From positions 14,758 through 78,757 of the forward strand of contig NZ_CAMLSE010000036.1 of the NCBI RefSeq assembly GCF_946482605.1: a DNA stretch of 64,000 bases, in the 5' to 3' direction. Positions within the stretch are counted from its first letter, which is position 1; every line of letters begins with the position of its first letter. The notes below the pieces were generated by a model, which ran no database searches, was not told the origin of the DNA, and saw only the letters and a list, made by a program, of their open reading frames with translations. The stretch comes from an uncultured Dyadobacter sp. (GTDB lineage Bacteria > Bacteroidota > Bacteroidia > Cytophagales > Spirosomataceae). A program made the position numbers and the translations under genes. Shown here one piece after another: positions 9,178-18,482 of the stretch.

Positions 9178-9855
9178 ATGAAATACATCATTTTAGGTCT
9201 TGGAAATTTTGGAAAGGCGCTGGCCATCAGGCTCACCGAGCTTGGGCATGAAACGATCGGAGTCGATAATAACATGCAGAAGGTTGACCAATTAAAAGAC
9301 AGGATCACGCACACGGTTTGTATGGACTGTACTGACAAGGGGGCTGTCAGCTCACTGCCGCTTAAAGATTGTGACGCGGTGGTAGTGGCAATCGGGGAGG
9401 ATGAGGCATCGTCGCTTTTAACAACGGCCCTTCTCAAACAGCTCCAAGTCAAAAAGATCATCGGCAGGGTAGTCTCCGACTTGCAACGGACCGTGCTGGA
9501 AGCAATGCAGATCGAAGAGTATGTGGTGCCCGAAGAAGAGTCGGCCGAGCGGCTGGCCATGCGACTGGACAATTCCGGCATTTTCGACTCCTTTAAAATA
9601 TCAGAAAAATATAGCATTATCGAGACCAAAGTGCCTGAGCGGTACATTGGCATGACCCTGGCCCAGGCAGACCTGACCAAGCGCTATAATGTCATTGTAC
9701 TGACGGTGCTGACACTCTCGAAAGGCTCCGAAGATGGTTTGGCTAAAATTTTCCGGCGCGCCTCGGGTATCGCTACGCCGGATACTGTTTTGCGGGCGGA
9801 CGAAGTGCTTGTGCTCTTTGGAGAGCTCAATGATATCGAACGGCTGATGCATTAA
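9178..9855 (+). CDS. TrkA/KtrA-type NAD(H)-binding K+ uptake regulator (RCK)
   Basis: This 225-residue cytosolic RCK subunit gates the partner K+ channel in response to nucleotides. Residues 1-120 form a Rossmann TrkA_N domain with GLGNFG (7-12), and an Asp (VDN, about 30) at the end of strand 2 that selects NAD(H) or adenine nucleotide. Residues 140-222 form a TrkA_C domain. The length is that of single-RCK KtrA proteins rather than the tandem E. coli TrkA. It follows the channel gene by 6 bp. Confidence 0.92.
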   Translation: MKYIILGLGNFGKALAIRLTELGHETIGVDNNMQKVDQLKDRITHTVCMDCTDKGAVSSLPLKDCDAVVVAIGEDEASSLLTTALLKQLQVKKIIGRVVSDLQRTVLEAMQIEEYVVPEEESAERLAMRLDNSGIFDSFKISEKYSIIETKVPERYIGMTLAQADLTKRYNVIVLTVLTLSKGSEDGLAKIFRRASGIATPDTVLRADEVLVLFGELNDIERLMH

Positions 9856-9873
9856 GAAGCATTTTGAAAAGTA

Positions 9874-11193
9874 TCAAAAAGTGGACTTCTCCATAAAAAC
9901 TTTCACCGAATCGGTTTTTAACCGAACTTTCAGCCAGTTGTTGATCCGGCCTAGATCGCGGGCTGTCTGCCGGGTATTGGACGTTCCTACCACGACGACG
10001 GTGTAGCTCCTGACGGTAGAGCCTGCTTTGAAAAATTGTTGCCGCTCGGCCGAACAGTAGGTAACCTCGGGAAAAAGGGGCTTTATTTCTTTTAAAATCG
10101 GATCACCGAGTTTTTGCTGGGAAGAAATGCTATCACTGCGTTGAATAGCCAGGCTCAATTCGCTTTTGAGACGATTGATCTGCGCCTGATAAAGCTCGCT
10201 CTGGGAGAGGTCCTTTGAAACGTCCGATATCGAAAACCCTTGTGCGATCACGAGTTTTGCGTCGGCAAGCCCATAGATGGCTTTCCGTTGCAAGAGGCGC
10301 TTCTTTTCGTCTTCGCTAATCATCTTTCCGCCATAGGTAAGCTTGATCTCCCGCTTGGCAGGATCTAACTCGTTTTTAAGCAAGAAATCTCCTTCAATAT
10401 AGCTCTCGTTGGCGATGAAGTTATTGGCGTTTTGGATGAAGTTTTCTTTTTGGACAAGCAAATAACCATAATATACACTGGGAATGATTGTCACCAGCAC
10501 AATAAAGCTTACCCACCGGTTAGCGAGCCGCTTGGCGGTGTCATCGGCATAGTTACGGATCGGATATCTTAAAAGCCGCACGGTAACCAGTGTGGCGCTG
10601 CCAATAAAGACAGTATTGATGGTGAGAAGGTACAAGGCGCCCAACATGAACTTCCAGTTGGCAGTCGCCAATCCGTATCCGGCTGTACACAGCGGGGGCA
10701 TCAAAGCCGTCGCAATCGCCACGCCCGGGATCACATTGCCCTTATTGCGGCTGGAAATGGCAACGATACCGGCTAGTCCACCTACCAGTGCAATGATGAC
10801 ATCATAAATGTTGGGCTGTGTCCGCGCCAGCAGCTCGGAGTGCGCTTGATAAATGGGTGTGATAAAAAAATAGGCGGCCGAAGTCAACAAGCCGGCGATG
10901 ACAGCGAACAAATAGTTGACAAGCGCTTTCCTGAGCAGCGGGAAGTCATAGGTGGCAATGCTATAACCCATCCCAAGAATGGGTCCCATCAAAGGGGAAA
11001 CGAGCATCGCACCGATGATCACTGCCGTAGAATTGACGTTCAGGCCGACAGAGGCAATGAAAATCGCAAAGATCAGAATCCAAAGATTAGTACCCTTGAA
11101 TTCAATGCCGTTTTCGACAGTGTCGTGAATTGTTGTGTAATCTTCACGCTCGGAGCTAATGTCGAAGCGTTTGAGCAGGTTATCAATTCCCAT
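9874..11193 (-). CDS. DUF389 family membrane protein
   Basis: The 439-residue protein has a DUF389 core at residues 30-230. It contains the characteristic SVGLNVNSTAVIIGAMLVSPLMGPILGMG stretch (spanning about 48-76) and several further membrane helices. A long, charged and partly coiled-coil segment (about 300-350) and a soluble C-terminal domain follow. DUF389 proteins are widespread and have no settled biochemical role. It is convergent with the TrkA-type gene (18 bp apart) and downstream of nhaA on the same strand, 43 bp away, so it may be cotranscribed with the antiporter. Confidence 0.85.
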   Translation of the reverse strand: MGIDNLLKRFDISSEREDYTTIHDTVENGIEFKGTNLWILIFAIFIASVGLNVNSTAVIIGAMLVSPLMGPILGMGYSIATYDFPLLRKALVNYLFAVIAGLLTSAAYFFITPIYQAHSELLARTQPNIYDVIIALVGGLAGIVAISSRNKGNVIPGVAIATALMPPLCTAGYGLATANWKFMLGALYLLTINTVFIGSATLVTVRLLRYPIRNYADDTAKRLANRWVSFIVLVTIIPSVYYGYLLVQKENFIQNANNFIANESYIEGDFLLKNELDPAKREIKLTYGGKMISEDEKKRLLQRKAIYGLADAKLVIAQGFSISDVSKDLSQSELYQAQINRLKSELSLAIQRSDSISSQQKLGDPILKEIKPLFPEVTYCSAERQQFFKAGSTVRSYTVVVVGTSNTRQTARDLGRINNWLKVRLKTDSVKVFMEKSTF

Positions 11194-11235
11194 TGTTGCG
11201 GCCTAATGTCAGGTGGGTCAGAATAGAGAGGCTTA

Positions 11236-12543
11236 TCAGGTTCTGGAAATAGAACGCAGGTAAATAATCCCCGCTGTTCCAGAAATGACTGAGGCTAGCA
11301 GGATTCCGTATTTAGCAGCATCAATATGCGCTTCGTCCTGAAATGCAAGGTTAGTTACAAATAAGGACATCGTAAATCCCACGCCAGCGAGCAACGCGAC
11401 ACCAAAAATATGTTTCCAGTTCACCAGCCGGGGCAGATCTGCTATCCCCAGTTTGACCATTATCCAGGTAAACCCGAAAACACCAACCAGTTTGCCGACC
11501 ACAAGGCCGGTCATTACTCCGAAACTGACCGGATTAACGAGGGCCGTAAAAAAATCACTGCCGATGTGCATGCCGGAATTGGCCAATGCGAAGATAGGCA
11601 TGATCAGAAATGCGACCCACGGATGCAAGCCGTGTTCGATCTTTTGGAGCGGGGTTTGGGCGTCGATGCTGATGCTTTTAATTTCTTCAATAATATGGTG
11701 CTGGTTGGCTGTCATCAAAGGACCATGAAGCGGAATGGCGATCTCGAACTGATGCGCATGTGAACGGATCTGCTCGATATATTCCTTCTCGTCGATTTTG
11801 GTCCTGGCCGGGATCGTGAAAGCCACCAGCACACCGGCAATGGTCGCATGTACGCCCGAAAACAGAAAGCAAGCCCATACGGCAATGCCGATCAGCAGGT
11901 AGTACAGACTGTGACGTATCCCTAATAGGTTTCCGGCCAGCAATACAGCCAGCAGACCAAAACCAATTAACAAGTAAGTAAAGTCAATATGCGCCGTATA
12001 AAAGAACGCTATCACCAGCACCGCTCCTAAATCGTCTGCTACCGCTAATGCGGAGAGGAACACTTTGACCGAGGTTGGAATGTTCTTTCCTGACAAGGAG
12101 AGCAGGCCGAGTGCAAAGGCGATGTCGGTAGCCATCGGAATTCCCCACCCACCTGCCGAGTCGAGCCCGAGATTAAATGCAAAGTAGATTGCGGCAGGCA
12201 CAAGCATTCCACCCAACGCGGCAACCATCGGCAGGGAGGCTTTTTTGATGCTCGACAGCTCGCCTGCCATAAACTCGCGTTTCAATTCAAGGCCGATCAC
12301 AAAAAAGAAGATCGCCATCAGCCCGTCGTTGATCCAAATGTGCAGCGGGTGATCGAAAATATTTCCGGCAAAGCCCACTTCCAAGCTGGTTTCCCAAACA
12401 TGGTGATAGGATTCCCCTGCGGGAGAATTGACCCAGATGAGCGCTGCTATTACGCAGAGAAACAGAATAATACCGCTCGTGTATTCTTCATGAATGAATT
12501 TGCTCACCGGCTTGATGACGCGGTCTATCGGAGTTCTTGCCAT
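11236..12543 (-). CDS. nhaA: Na+/H+ antiporter NhaA
   Basis: This electrogenic antiporter expels Na+ in exchange for protons. The family hallmarks are all present: EEYTSGIILFLCVIAALIWVNSP at the N-terminus, DGLMAIFFFVIGLELKREF, GGWGIPMATDIAFALG, and the paired Asp of LAVADDLGAV that binds Na+. There is a conserved GVGFTMSLFV near the C-terminus. The reading frame is open up to 12648, but ATG 12543 (MARTPIDRV) puts the first conserved segment at the usual distance and is preferred. It sits upstream of the DUF389 gene on the same strand. Confidence 0.93.
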   Translation of the reverse strand: MARTPIDRVIKPVSKFIHEEYTSGIILFLCVIAALIWVNSPAGESYHHVWETSLEVGFAGNIFDHPLHIWINDGLMAIFFFVIGLELKREFMAGELSSIKKASLPMVAALGGMLVPAAIYFAFNLGLDSAGGWGIPMATDIAFALGLLSLSGKNIPTSVKVFLSALAVADDLGAVLVIAFFYTAHIDFTYLLIGFGLLAVLLAGNLLGIRHSLYYLLIGIAVWACFLFSGVHATIAGVLVAFTIPARTKIDEKEYIEQIRSHAHQFEIAIPLHGPLMTANQHHIIEEIKSISIDAQTPLQKIEHGLHPWVAFLIMPIFALANSGMHIGSDFFTALVNPVSFGVMTGLVVGKLVGVFGFTWIMVKLGIADLPRLVNWKHIFGVALLAGVGFTMSLFVTNLAFQDEAHIDAAKYGILLASVISGTAGIIYLRSISRT

Positions 12544-12693
12544 TTGATATAAGGTTGCTGCCAGGCAAATATAGGCAATCACACAGTATGTCATATCCGG
12601 AAAGAGTGATCCTTTCAACCGCGTCGCTGCACTTTCCGGTTTGGCCAAAAGTTATCTCAAGGCCGAATTCACGGAGTTAAATGTCAATTCGTT

Positions 12694-13038
12694 TTAAACC
12701 GGCGTTGCCATCTGCTCGCACATCCGGGCGCAATGCCGGCACGCTTCCGCGCACACGCGGCAATGCTCCATGCCCATTTCAGCATGATGCTCACATTCCT
12801 GCGCACAGGCATTACAAGCATCGGCGCATATGCGGCATAAGTGCGCGCTAAACTGACTCCCCAGGCTCGTGACTTCTGCCGCGCTGCGGCAAATTGCGGC
12901 GCATTCCAGGTCTAGCTGGATGCAATTCACCAGTTTTTCAGGATTGGTCTCTTTCAGGCATGCGGTTGCGCAATAGCTGCATGCAACGGCGCATGCCACG
13001 CATGCGTCGATGCAGTCTTTGAATGGTTGATTTTCCAT
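12694..13038 (-). CDS. Cys-rich four-helix-bundle copper-binding protein (Csp-like)
   Basis: The 114-residue protein contains 19 cysteines, mostly as CxxxC or CxxC pairs along helices. These include CIDACVACAVACSYC at the start and CRICADACNACAQEC in the middle. This spacing is that of the copper storage proteins (Csp, DUF326), whose four-helix bundle is filled with Cys-bound Cu(I). No signal peptide is visible, so it should be the cytosolic Csp3-like form. It stands alone between nhaA and the symporter gene, 150 bp upstream of nhaA on the same strand. Confidence 0.88.
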   Translation of the reverse strand: MENQPFKDCIDACVACAVACSYCATACLKETNPEKLVNCIQLDLECAAICRSAAEVTSLGSQFSAHLCRICADACNACAQECEHHAEMGMEHCRVCAEACRHCARMCEQMATPV

Positions 13039-13265
13039 ATTGAAGCAGTTAAAAAATGAAGAAAGTCCTTGCAGCTACAAAAACAGTTCCAGACCGGTTC
13101 AAGTATGCCGGGAAAGGTTCAGTACCAGGGTGCGCAGGTGCTCAAACGCTACGGCAGCTGGATTTGTAACAGAAGTTACAATTTCATGACCGGCAACCGG
13201 CCAAATTTTGCTTTCTTTGATGTCTGCCCAATAATATTTTCAAAATCTTAGCATATCCCAATTTA

Positions 13266-14690
13266 ATGGAGGAAATCATCAATTTTGTTAATGGTTTGAT
13301 ATGGAGCAACGCATTGATCATCCTTTGCCTGGCGACGGGAATTTACTTTTCGATCGTCACCCGATTTTTACAGGTGCGATATATCAAGGATATGGTCGCT
13401 TTGCTGTTTGGTGGTGAATCCTCCGAGGTAGGCGTTTCTTCCTTTCAGGCATTTGCCATTGCTATTTCAGGCAGGGTAGGCACCGGCAACATCGCAGGTG
13501 TGGCCACCGCTATTGCAATGGGCGGGCCAGGGGCAGTGTTTTGGATGTGGGCAATTGCGTTCCTTGGGGCAGCTTCGGCTTATGTGGAGGCTACACTGGG
13601 CCAAATATATAAAACGGTGCAGAATGGCCAGTACCGGGGCGGGCCCGCCTATTATATCGAGAAAGGGCTCGGCATGAAGTGGTACGCCAACCTTTTCGCA
13701 TTCGCAACAATCGTTAGCTGTGCGCTTTTTCTGCCAGGCGTGCAAAGCAACAGCATCGCTACCAGTGCATTGAGCGCCTTTGACATTCCGGTCGAGATGA
13801 CCGGCGGGGCTGTCACAATTCTTTTGGCGCTGATCATTTTCGGCGGCGTGAAGCGCATTGGCAAAGTCGCTGAATTCGTGGTGCCCTTTATGGCAGGAGC
13901 TTACATTCTGATGGCACTGATTGTGATCGGGTTAAATATCAGTGAGGTGCCTTCCGTATTTGCGCTGATTTTCCGCTCGGCATTTGATCTGGAGCCAGCC
14001 TTTGGCGGGATTTTCGGCATGGCAGTTTTGTGGGGAGTGAAAAGGGGAATCTACTCTAATGAAGCCGGCCAGGGAACAGCTCCTCACGCTGCCGCCGCCG
14101 CAGAAACAAGCCATCCCGCCAAGCAAGGTTTAGTACAGGCGTTTTCAGTCTACGTGGATACCCTGTTTGTTTGTACAGCCACCGCGCTGATGATCCTTTT
14201 CACAGGCCAATACAATGTCGCCAGTCCGGATGGCGGCTTTCTAGTAGAAAACATTCCCGGCGCGGCTATGGGTGCCGCATTCACGCAGAGTGCTATCAAC
14301 GTGCATTTCCCTGCATTGGGAAGCGGTTTTGTTGCCGTCGCACTTCTATTTTTCGCATTTACCACAGTAATGGCCTACTATTACATCGCCGAGACTAATC
14401 TCAGTTACCTTCTAAAAGGAAAAGACAGCAAGGCGTACCTGTGGGGCCTGCGGCTACTGATTATGGCTGCCACTTTTTACGGGTCTATTAAAACGGCAGA
14501 GCTGGCCTGGACGGTTGGCGATATTGGCGTCGGGCTCATGGCATGGCTTAACATCATCGCCATCTTACTGCTCCGTAAGCCGGCATTGGCGGCCCTGAAA
14601 GATTACCAGAATCAGAAAGATCAGGGCCGCGACCCGGTGTTTAAACCTGATGATTTAGGGATTACGAATACCCAGGAGTGGAATAAATAG
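13266..14690 (+). CDS. Alanine/glycine:cation symporter (AGCS family)
   Basis: This sodium-coupled amino acid symporter is 474 residues long with about 10-11 membrane helices. The family motifs include GTGNIAGVATAIAMGGPGAVFWMW (residues 75-98), which shapes the substrate and Na+ sites, GGPAYYIEKGLG, and SNEAGQGTAPHAAAAA (about 263-278). The start at ATG 13266 leaves a short N-terminus before the first helix. Within a region of Na+ antiporters it would use the sodium gradient for uptake of alanine or glycine. Confidence 0.92.
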   Translation: MEEIINFVNGLIWSNALIILCLATGIYFSIVTRFLQVRYIKDMVALLFGGESSEVGVSSFQAFAIAISGRVGTGNIAGVATAIAMGGPGAVFWMWAIAFLGAASAYVEATLGQIYKTVQNGQYRGGPAYYIEKGLGMKWYANLFAFATIVSCALFLPGVQSNSIATSALSAFDIPVEMTGGAVTILLALIIFGGVKRIGKVAEFVVPFMAGAYILMALIVIGLNISEVPSVFALIFRSAFDLEPAFGGIFGMAVLWGVKRGIYSNEAGQGTAPHAAAAAETSHPAKQGLVQAFSVYVDTLFVCTATALMILFTGQYNVASPDGGFLVENIPGAAMGAAFTQSAINVHFPALGSGFVAVALLFFAFTTVMAYYYIAETNLSYLLKGKDSKAYLWGLRLLIMAATFYGSIKTAELAWTVGDIGVGLMAWLNIIAILLLRKPALAALKDYQNQKDQGRDPVFKPDDLGITNTQEWNK

Positions 14691-14705
14691 GATGACTTGC
14701 TTGTG

Positions 14706-15494
14706 TTATTGAGTCAATAAAACGAAAAACCGACCTATGTCTTCTTGTTTGTCAAGCCTGCCTTGCGCAAATGTAGCGCCCTGGCCGATTTTAATGGAAA
14801 AGCTCCCTTCGGGCAATGCGGCGAACAGATGTTCGTCTGTGGTATCATCGCCCATAGCCAGCACAAACTCATATCTGGCTGCTTCAAGATAGCGTTTGGC
14901 CGCTGTTCCTTTATTATAGGTAGCCTTCTTGATCTCGATGACCTTTTTACCTGCAATAATTTCCAGGTCTGTCCCGGAAACAATCGTGCTTTGGTTGAGC
15001 TGTTCCAATAACCGGGTTGCAAGCTTGTCTGCGGCATACTCATCTTTTGCCGTCCGATAATGCCAGGCAAGTGAACTTGCTTTTTGTTCAACTAATGATC
15101 CGGGGCACCGGTCCTGGTAACTATATAGGACCGGTCTGAGTGCCTGCTGCCAACTTTGGCCATACGGGCTCAACGTTTGCCAGTCATTCAGGTGCGGCAT
15201 TTTTACAAATGCACCGTGCTCGGCAATCAGATTTACAGGCATTTTATCAAACGTAGTTTGCAGGAACTGTTGGTCCCGACCGCTTATGATTACCACGGTA
15301 GCCATCTCACAGAGTTTTAGAATCTGGTTCTTTATTTGCTGCGGAAGCGCCGCGCTGGCTGGGGTATCGACAATCGGAGTGAGTGTGCCGTCATAGTCCA
15401 GGAAGAGGATTCTGTTATTTGATTTTGCGAATGCTTCCCGAATAATTTCCAGGGAAACACCCTCTAATATTGATTGAATCTGATTTGTGCTCAT
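14706..15494 (-). CDS. otsB: Trehalose-6-phosphate phosphatase
   Basis: This HAD-superfamily enzyme removes phosphate from trehalose-6-phosphate. Taking ATG 15494 as the start gives 262 residues. Motif I FLDYDGTLTP has nucleophile Asp33 and acid/base Asp35, motif II is VVIISGRD, and the late motif MGDDTTDEHLF supplies Mg2+ ligands. The cap-domain Glu/His-Gly stretch AEHGAF is also present. The frame is open to 15539 but those extra residues are not family-like. No trehalose-6-phosphate synthase lies in the window, so the partner gene is elsewhere. Trehalose is an osmoprotectant, which suits this neighbourhood. Confidence 0.9.
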   Translation of the reverse strand: MSTNQIQSILEGVSLEIIREAFAKSNNRILFLDYDGTLTPIVDTPASAALPQQIKNQILKLCEMATVVIISGRDQQFLQTTFDKMPVNLIAEHGAFVKMPHLNDWQTLSPYGQSWQQALRPVLYSYQDRCPGSLVEQKASSLAWHYRTAKDEYAADKLATRLLEQLNQSTIVSGTDLEIIAGKKVIEIKKATYNKGTAAKRYLEAARYEFVLAMGDDTTDEHLFAALPEGSFSIKIGQGATFAQGRLDKQEDIGRFFVLLTQ

Positions 15495-15634
15495 CGGTAA
15501 ATTGGAATTGGTCAACAGGCACGTGCCAGGCGGAACCACGGTTCAAACTGGGACAATACCTGATTCAGCTTTGATAGAAAAATAGATCGGGACGAGCTGC
15601 GCCTGCGGCGCACCCGAGGGCCTGAAAGAGGAAT

Positions 15635-16138
15635 TTACAGGAATGGCAGCACCGAAAACCCGGACACACGCAGGAATGCACGTGTCCTGACAGGTTTGTC
15701 GGAAATCAATGCAGAATGGGTGCTTAAAAGCTTTTCAAAACGGTGTAAGTAGGTATAGAAACCCGCAAATCGCACGTGGAAATATGTTTTCCTGACTGCG
15801 GGAGCCGATGCGCTGACGGCGACCTGCAAATTCAACCGGCTCCCGAAGTGTTTGACGGTTAAGAAATCACCGCCATGTTTCTTTCCGGTGTATAACTTTC
15901 CGGTTATCCAATCGGAGAACAGCTGATAGTCGGACGAATGATCGGACCGGTAATGGCCTCGCTGCTTTCGGAAAAAGCTGCCCTCGAAAGACACAATCTT
16001 GTTTGTGTCCGAACACGTCGAGAATGCGTGAAGCGTTGGCCTGGATTCCGTTCCGGCATCCACCGTTGCACCCATGCTACCGGGCAATGCCCAAAGCGAT
16101 TGGATGAAAAGGCTAAAAAGGGAAGTGATTCGAAACAT
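15635..16138 (-). CDS. Possible secreted hypothetical protein
   Basis: This open frame of 167 residues begins with a signal-peptide-like hydrophobic stretch (MFRITSLFSLFIQSLWALPG). It continues with a basic, aromatic-rich sequence and matches nothing I recognise. It lies between otsB and the histidine kinase on the - strand. An overlapping - frame at 15904-16167 and a + frame at 15938-16213 also exist, so coding status is uncertain. If it is not a gene, 15495-16280 is a noncoding stretch. Confidence 0.35.
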   Translation of the reverse strand: MFRITSLFSLFIQSLWALPGSMGATVDAGTESRPTLHAFSTCSDTNKIVSFEGSFFRKQRGHYRSDHSSDYQLFSDWITGKLYTGKKHGGDFLTVKHFGSRLNLQVAVSASAPAVRKTYFHVRFAGFYTYLHRFEKLLSTHSALISDKPVRTRAFLRVSGFSVLPFL

Positions 16139-16280
16139 AACGGTTCACGGCGAGCGACAAGTTGCATATCAATTCTTGGAAAGGCAACCTATGGATTTTC
16201 ACTTATAAATTGAAGATATGGTTGTTAACGAATGTTAACCGGGCTTATAACGGCGGGTCGGTTGCGGGAGGATTTACCAC

Positions 16281-17651
16281 TCAACGCTCCATCGTCCGCA
16301 CCGGCAGCCGGATCGAAACCGAAGTCTGGTTAAGCCCCGAAGCCACGGTGAGGGTCCCCTGATGAATATCGATGATCTTGCGGGCGATCGTTAGTCCAAG
16401 CCCGAATCCGGGAATCTTGCCCACATTCGTCGCGCGCATCATCGGCATGAACACATTGGCGATCTGCTCTCTGGGTATCCCGATTCCCTGGTCGGTGACC
16501 GTAATTGCCAGCTGCCCGCCTTCCAGGTCGATGTCCAAAAACACGGGCTTTTTAGCTGAGTATTTGCTGGCATTGTCCAGAATGTTAATCAGCACCGTTC
16601 TGAGCAGCACCGAGCTGCCCATGACGTGGATTACCTCGCTTTTTTCTGTGAAAACATCCGACAGCACGAGCTCAATCTGCTGGTCGGGGTGCTTTTCACC
16701 AAAGTAGGAAATGCTGTCAAGGATGGTATCGACAATGTTGACGTCCTGCTGCATTCTTACCGACTGCAATCCTTCTACTTCTGCGAGCTGGAGCAATGAA
16801 TTGGCAAGGGTAATGGCGTCTTCGAGCCGGAATAGTGCTTTTTCCATGCTCGCGCGCACGTCTGTCAGCTGCTTATCGTAGGCAAATGAAGTTTCGAGGA
16901 TGCCTTTCACGACCGTCAGCGGCGTACGGATTTCGTGGGACGCGTATGCAACAAAATGCTCCTGGCTGTTGGCCAGGCTTTGCAGCCGGCCAAGCAATTC
17001 ATTGAATGAACCAGCCAGGTACGCGGCTTCATCGGCTTTTGAAGTGCTTTGAAGCCTGAATGAAAAGTCGTTGACAGAAGCAGGGTTCATTTGTTTAATC
17101 AACTGGTCAAAAGGAAGCATCGAGCGGCGGGCGAACCAGAAGCCGGCAAATGCGACAATGACCAGCAGCACAATGTTTCCTGCCATCAGGATGAAGAGCA
17201 GACTGTTGCTCGCCTGCCTGCCTCCCAGATCGTATGCCGTAACTACCGAAACATACCGCGAGCCTTCTACGACAAACGAGAGTGCGGCACCTTCCTTCTT
17301 CGCATTCCATGGCTTGGCTTCGTAGCTGAAAAACACTTCTTCTTTGCGCGCGCGGGCGAGCAGACCGGCGGTAAGCTTGTAATCATCCGGGCCGGATGAG
17401 TTGTATACTACCTTGTTATCCGGGCCAATGATGGTTTCGTGCTGGTCAGGTAAGGTCAGGTAGCCGAACCGGTGAAATTCGGCGCGGTTCTGAAAATAGA
17501 GCTGGCCTGCCACGGCGCGGCGCTGCAAGCGGTTGCGCATCAGCGACTGGCGGTAGGACTCGTAAGTCTGATAGATGAATAGGGAAAAAAGCAGTAGCAG
17601 GGATGCGACCAGCGCCCCGAACCAGATCGTGATACGCTGCTTGATACTCAT
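16281..17651 (-). CDS. Sensor histidine kinase (HAMP-HisKA-HATPase)
   Basis: This 456-residue membrane kinase has helix 1 at residues 8-28 and a periplasmic sensor loop of about 120 residues. Helix 2 is at 150-172, followed by a HAMP linker. The HisKA segment has SHEIRTPLTVVKG with the phosphorylated His239, and the ATPase domain has the N box (ILDNASKYS) and G boxes (DQGIGIP, GFGLGLTIA). The start ATG overlaps the stop of the response-regulator gene by 4 bp, so the pair is translationally coupled. Its divergent neighbour is an RND efflux operon, which is the likely regulatory target, as in CusS/CusR-type systems. The signal is unknown. Confidence 0.92.
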   Translation of the reverse strand: MSIKQRITIWFGALVASLLLLFSLFIYQTYESYRQSLMRNRLQRRAVAGQLYFQNRAEFHRFGYLTLPDQHETIIGPDNKVVYNSSGPDDYKLTAGLLARARKEEVFFSYEAKPWNAKKEGAALSFVVEGSRYVSVVTAYDLGGRQASNSLLFILMAGNIVLLVIVAFAGFWFARRSMLPFDQLIKQMNPASVNDFSFRLQSTSKADEAAYLAGSFNELLGRLQSLANSQEHFVAYASHEIRTPLTVVKGILETSFAYDKQLTDVRASMEKALFRLEDAITLANSLLQLAEVEGLQSVRMQQDVNIVDTILDSISYFGEKHPDQQIELVLSDVFTEKSEVIHVMGSSVLLRTVLINILDNASKYSAKKPVFLDIDLEGGQLAITVTDQGIGIPREQIANVFMPMMRATNVGKIPGFGLGLTIARKIIDIHQGTLTVASGLNQTSVSIRLPVRTMER

Positions 17652-18325
17652 GGCTCGGTCCCCAGCATATAACCAACGCCGAAAATGGTATGGAGCAGTT
17701 TCTGGCCGGTATGGTCGATTTTTCTTCTTAGGTAATTGATGTAGACGTCCACCACATTGGTATTGGTGTTAAAATGCACGTCCCAGACGTTTTCCAGCAG
17801 ATCTATCCGTTTAACAACCCGGCCCTGGTTGAGCATCAGGTATTCGAGCAATGCATATTCACGGGCGGTGAGCTCCACGCGCTCTCCGGCACGCCACACG
17901 CGGTGCGAGTCGGTTTCGATAGCCAGGTCGAGTAGTTCCAGGCGCTTTGGACGTGGCGCGCGGGCAGGGTGCCTGCGTGCGAGCGCTTTCAGCCGGAAGA
18001 GCAGTTCTTTAAATGCAAATGGCTTGGCCAGATAATCGTCGGCGCCTGCTTCGAATCCTAATACTTTGTTATCCAGACTTCCCAATGCGGTGAGCATAAG
18101 CACCGGCACCGCGGGCCAGTTGTGTTTGATAAACCGGCAAAGGTCAAAGCCGTTCACACCCGGCAGGTTCACGTCGAGCACCACCACATCGTACCGGTTT
18201 TCATTCACCATACTTCGTCCGATAACACCATCGAACGCTGTGGCGACAGAAATCCCTTCCGATACCAGCCCTTTCTGGATAAACTGTGTAAGCTCTACAT
18301 CATCTTCGACAACCAGGACATTCAT
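17648..18325 (-). CDS. OmpR/PhoB-family response regulator
   Basis: The 225-residue regulator has a receiver domain with acidic pair EDD (7-9), phospho-acceptor Asp51 (VVLDVNLPG) and Lys (about 101) in AKPF. The winged-helix DNA-binding domain spans about residues 125-223 and contains ELTAREYALLEYLM and the recognition segment ending VDVYINYLRRKID. The gene precedes its kinase, overlapping by 4 bp. It is divergent from the tolC/RND operon across about 157 bp, where its binding site probably lies. Confidence 0.93.
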   Translation of the reverse strand: MNVLVVEDDVELTQFIQKGLVSEGISVATAFDGVIGRSMVNENRYDVVVLDVNLPGVNGFDLCRFIKHNWPAVPVLMLTALGSLDNKVLGFEAGADDYLAKPFAFKELLFRLKALARRHPARAPRPKRLELLDLAIETDSHRVWRAGERVELTAREYALLEYLMLNQGRVVKRIDLLENVWDVHFNTNTNVVDVYINYLRRKIDHTGQKLLHTIFGVGYMLGTEP

Positions 18326-18441
18326 CTTTATGGCGTTAGTAATGATTCAAATTTAATGAGCTTCCGGTGATGGCAATTATTTAAATGCCTTTCTAATCAC
18401 CTTTTAATAACCTTCTAACCATCCTATAATCAGGCTGGGGT

Positions 18442-18449
18442 TTACTTTG
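18442..18449 (+). promoter_or_regulatory. Candidate Bacteroidota -7 box for the efflux operon
   Basis: TTACTTTG is one base from the TAnnTTTG consensus used by the primary sigma factor of this phylum. It lies 33 bp before ATG 18483. It overlaps the TTG at 18447 that would extend the gene upstream, which argues for the downstream ATG. Confidence 0.4.
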
Positions 18450-18482
18450 ACGATCGATCAACCGAAAGGGAATCAACGTCCA

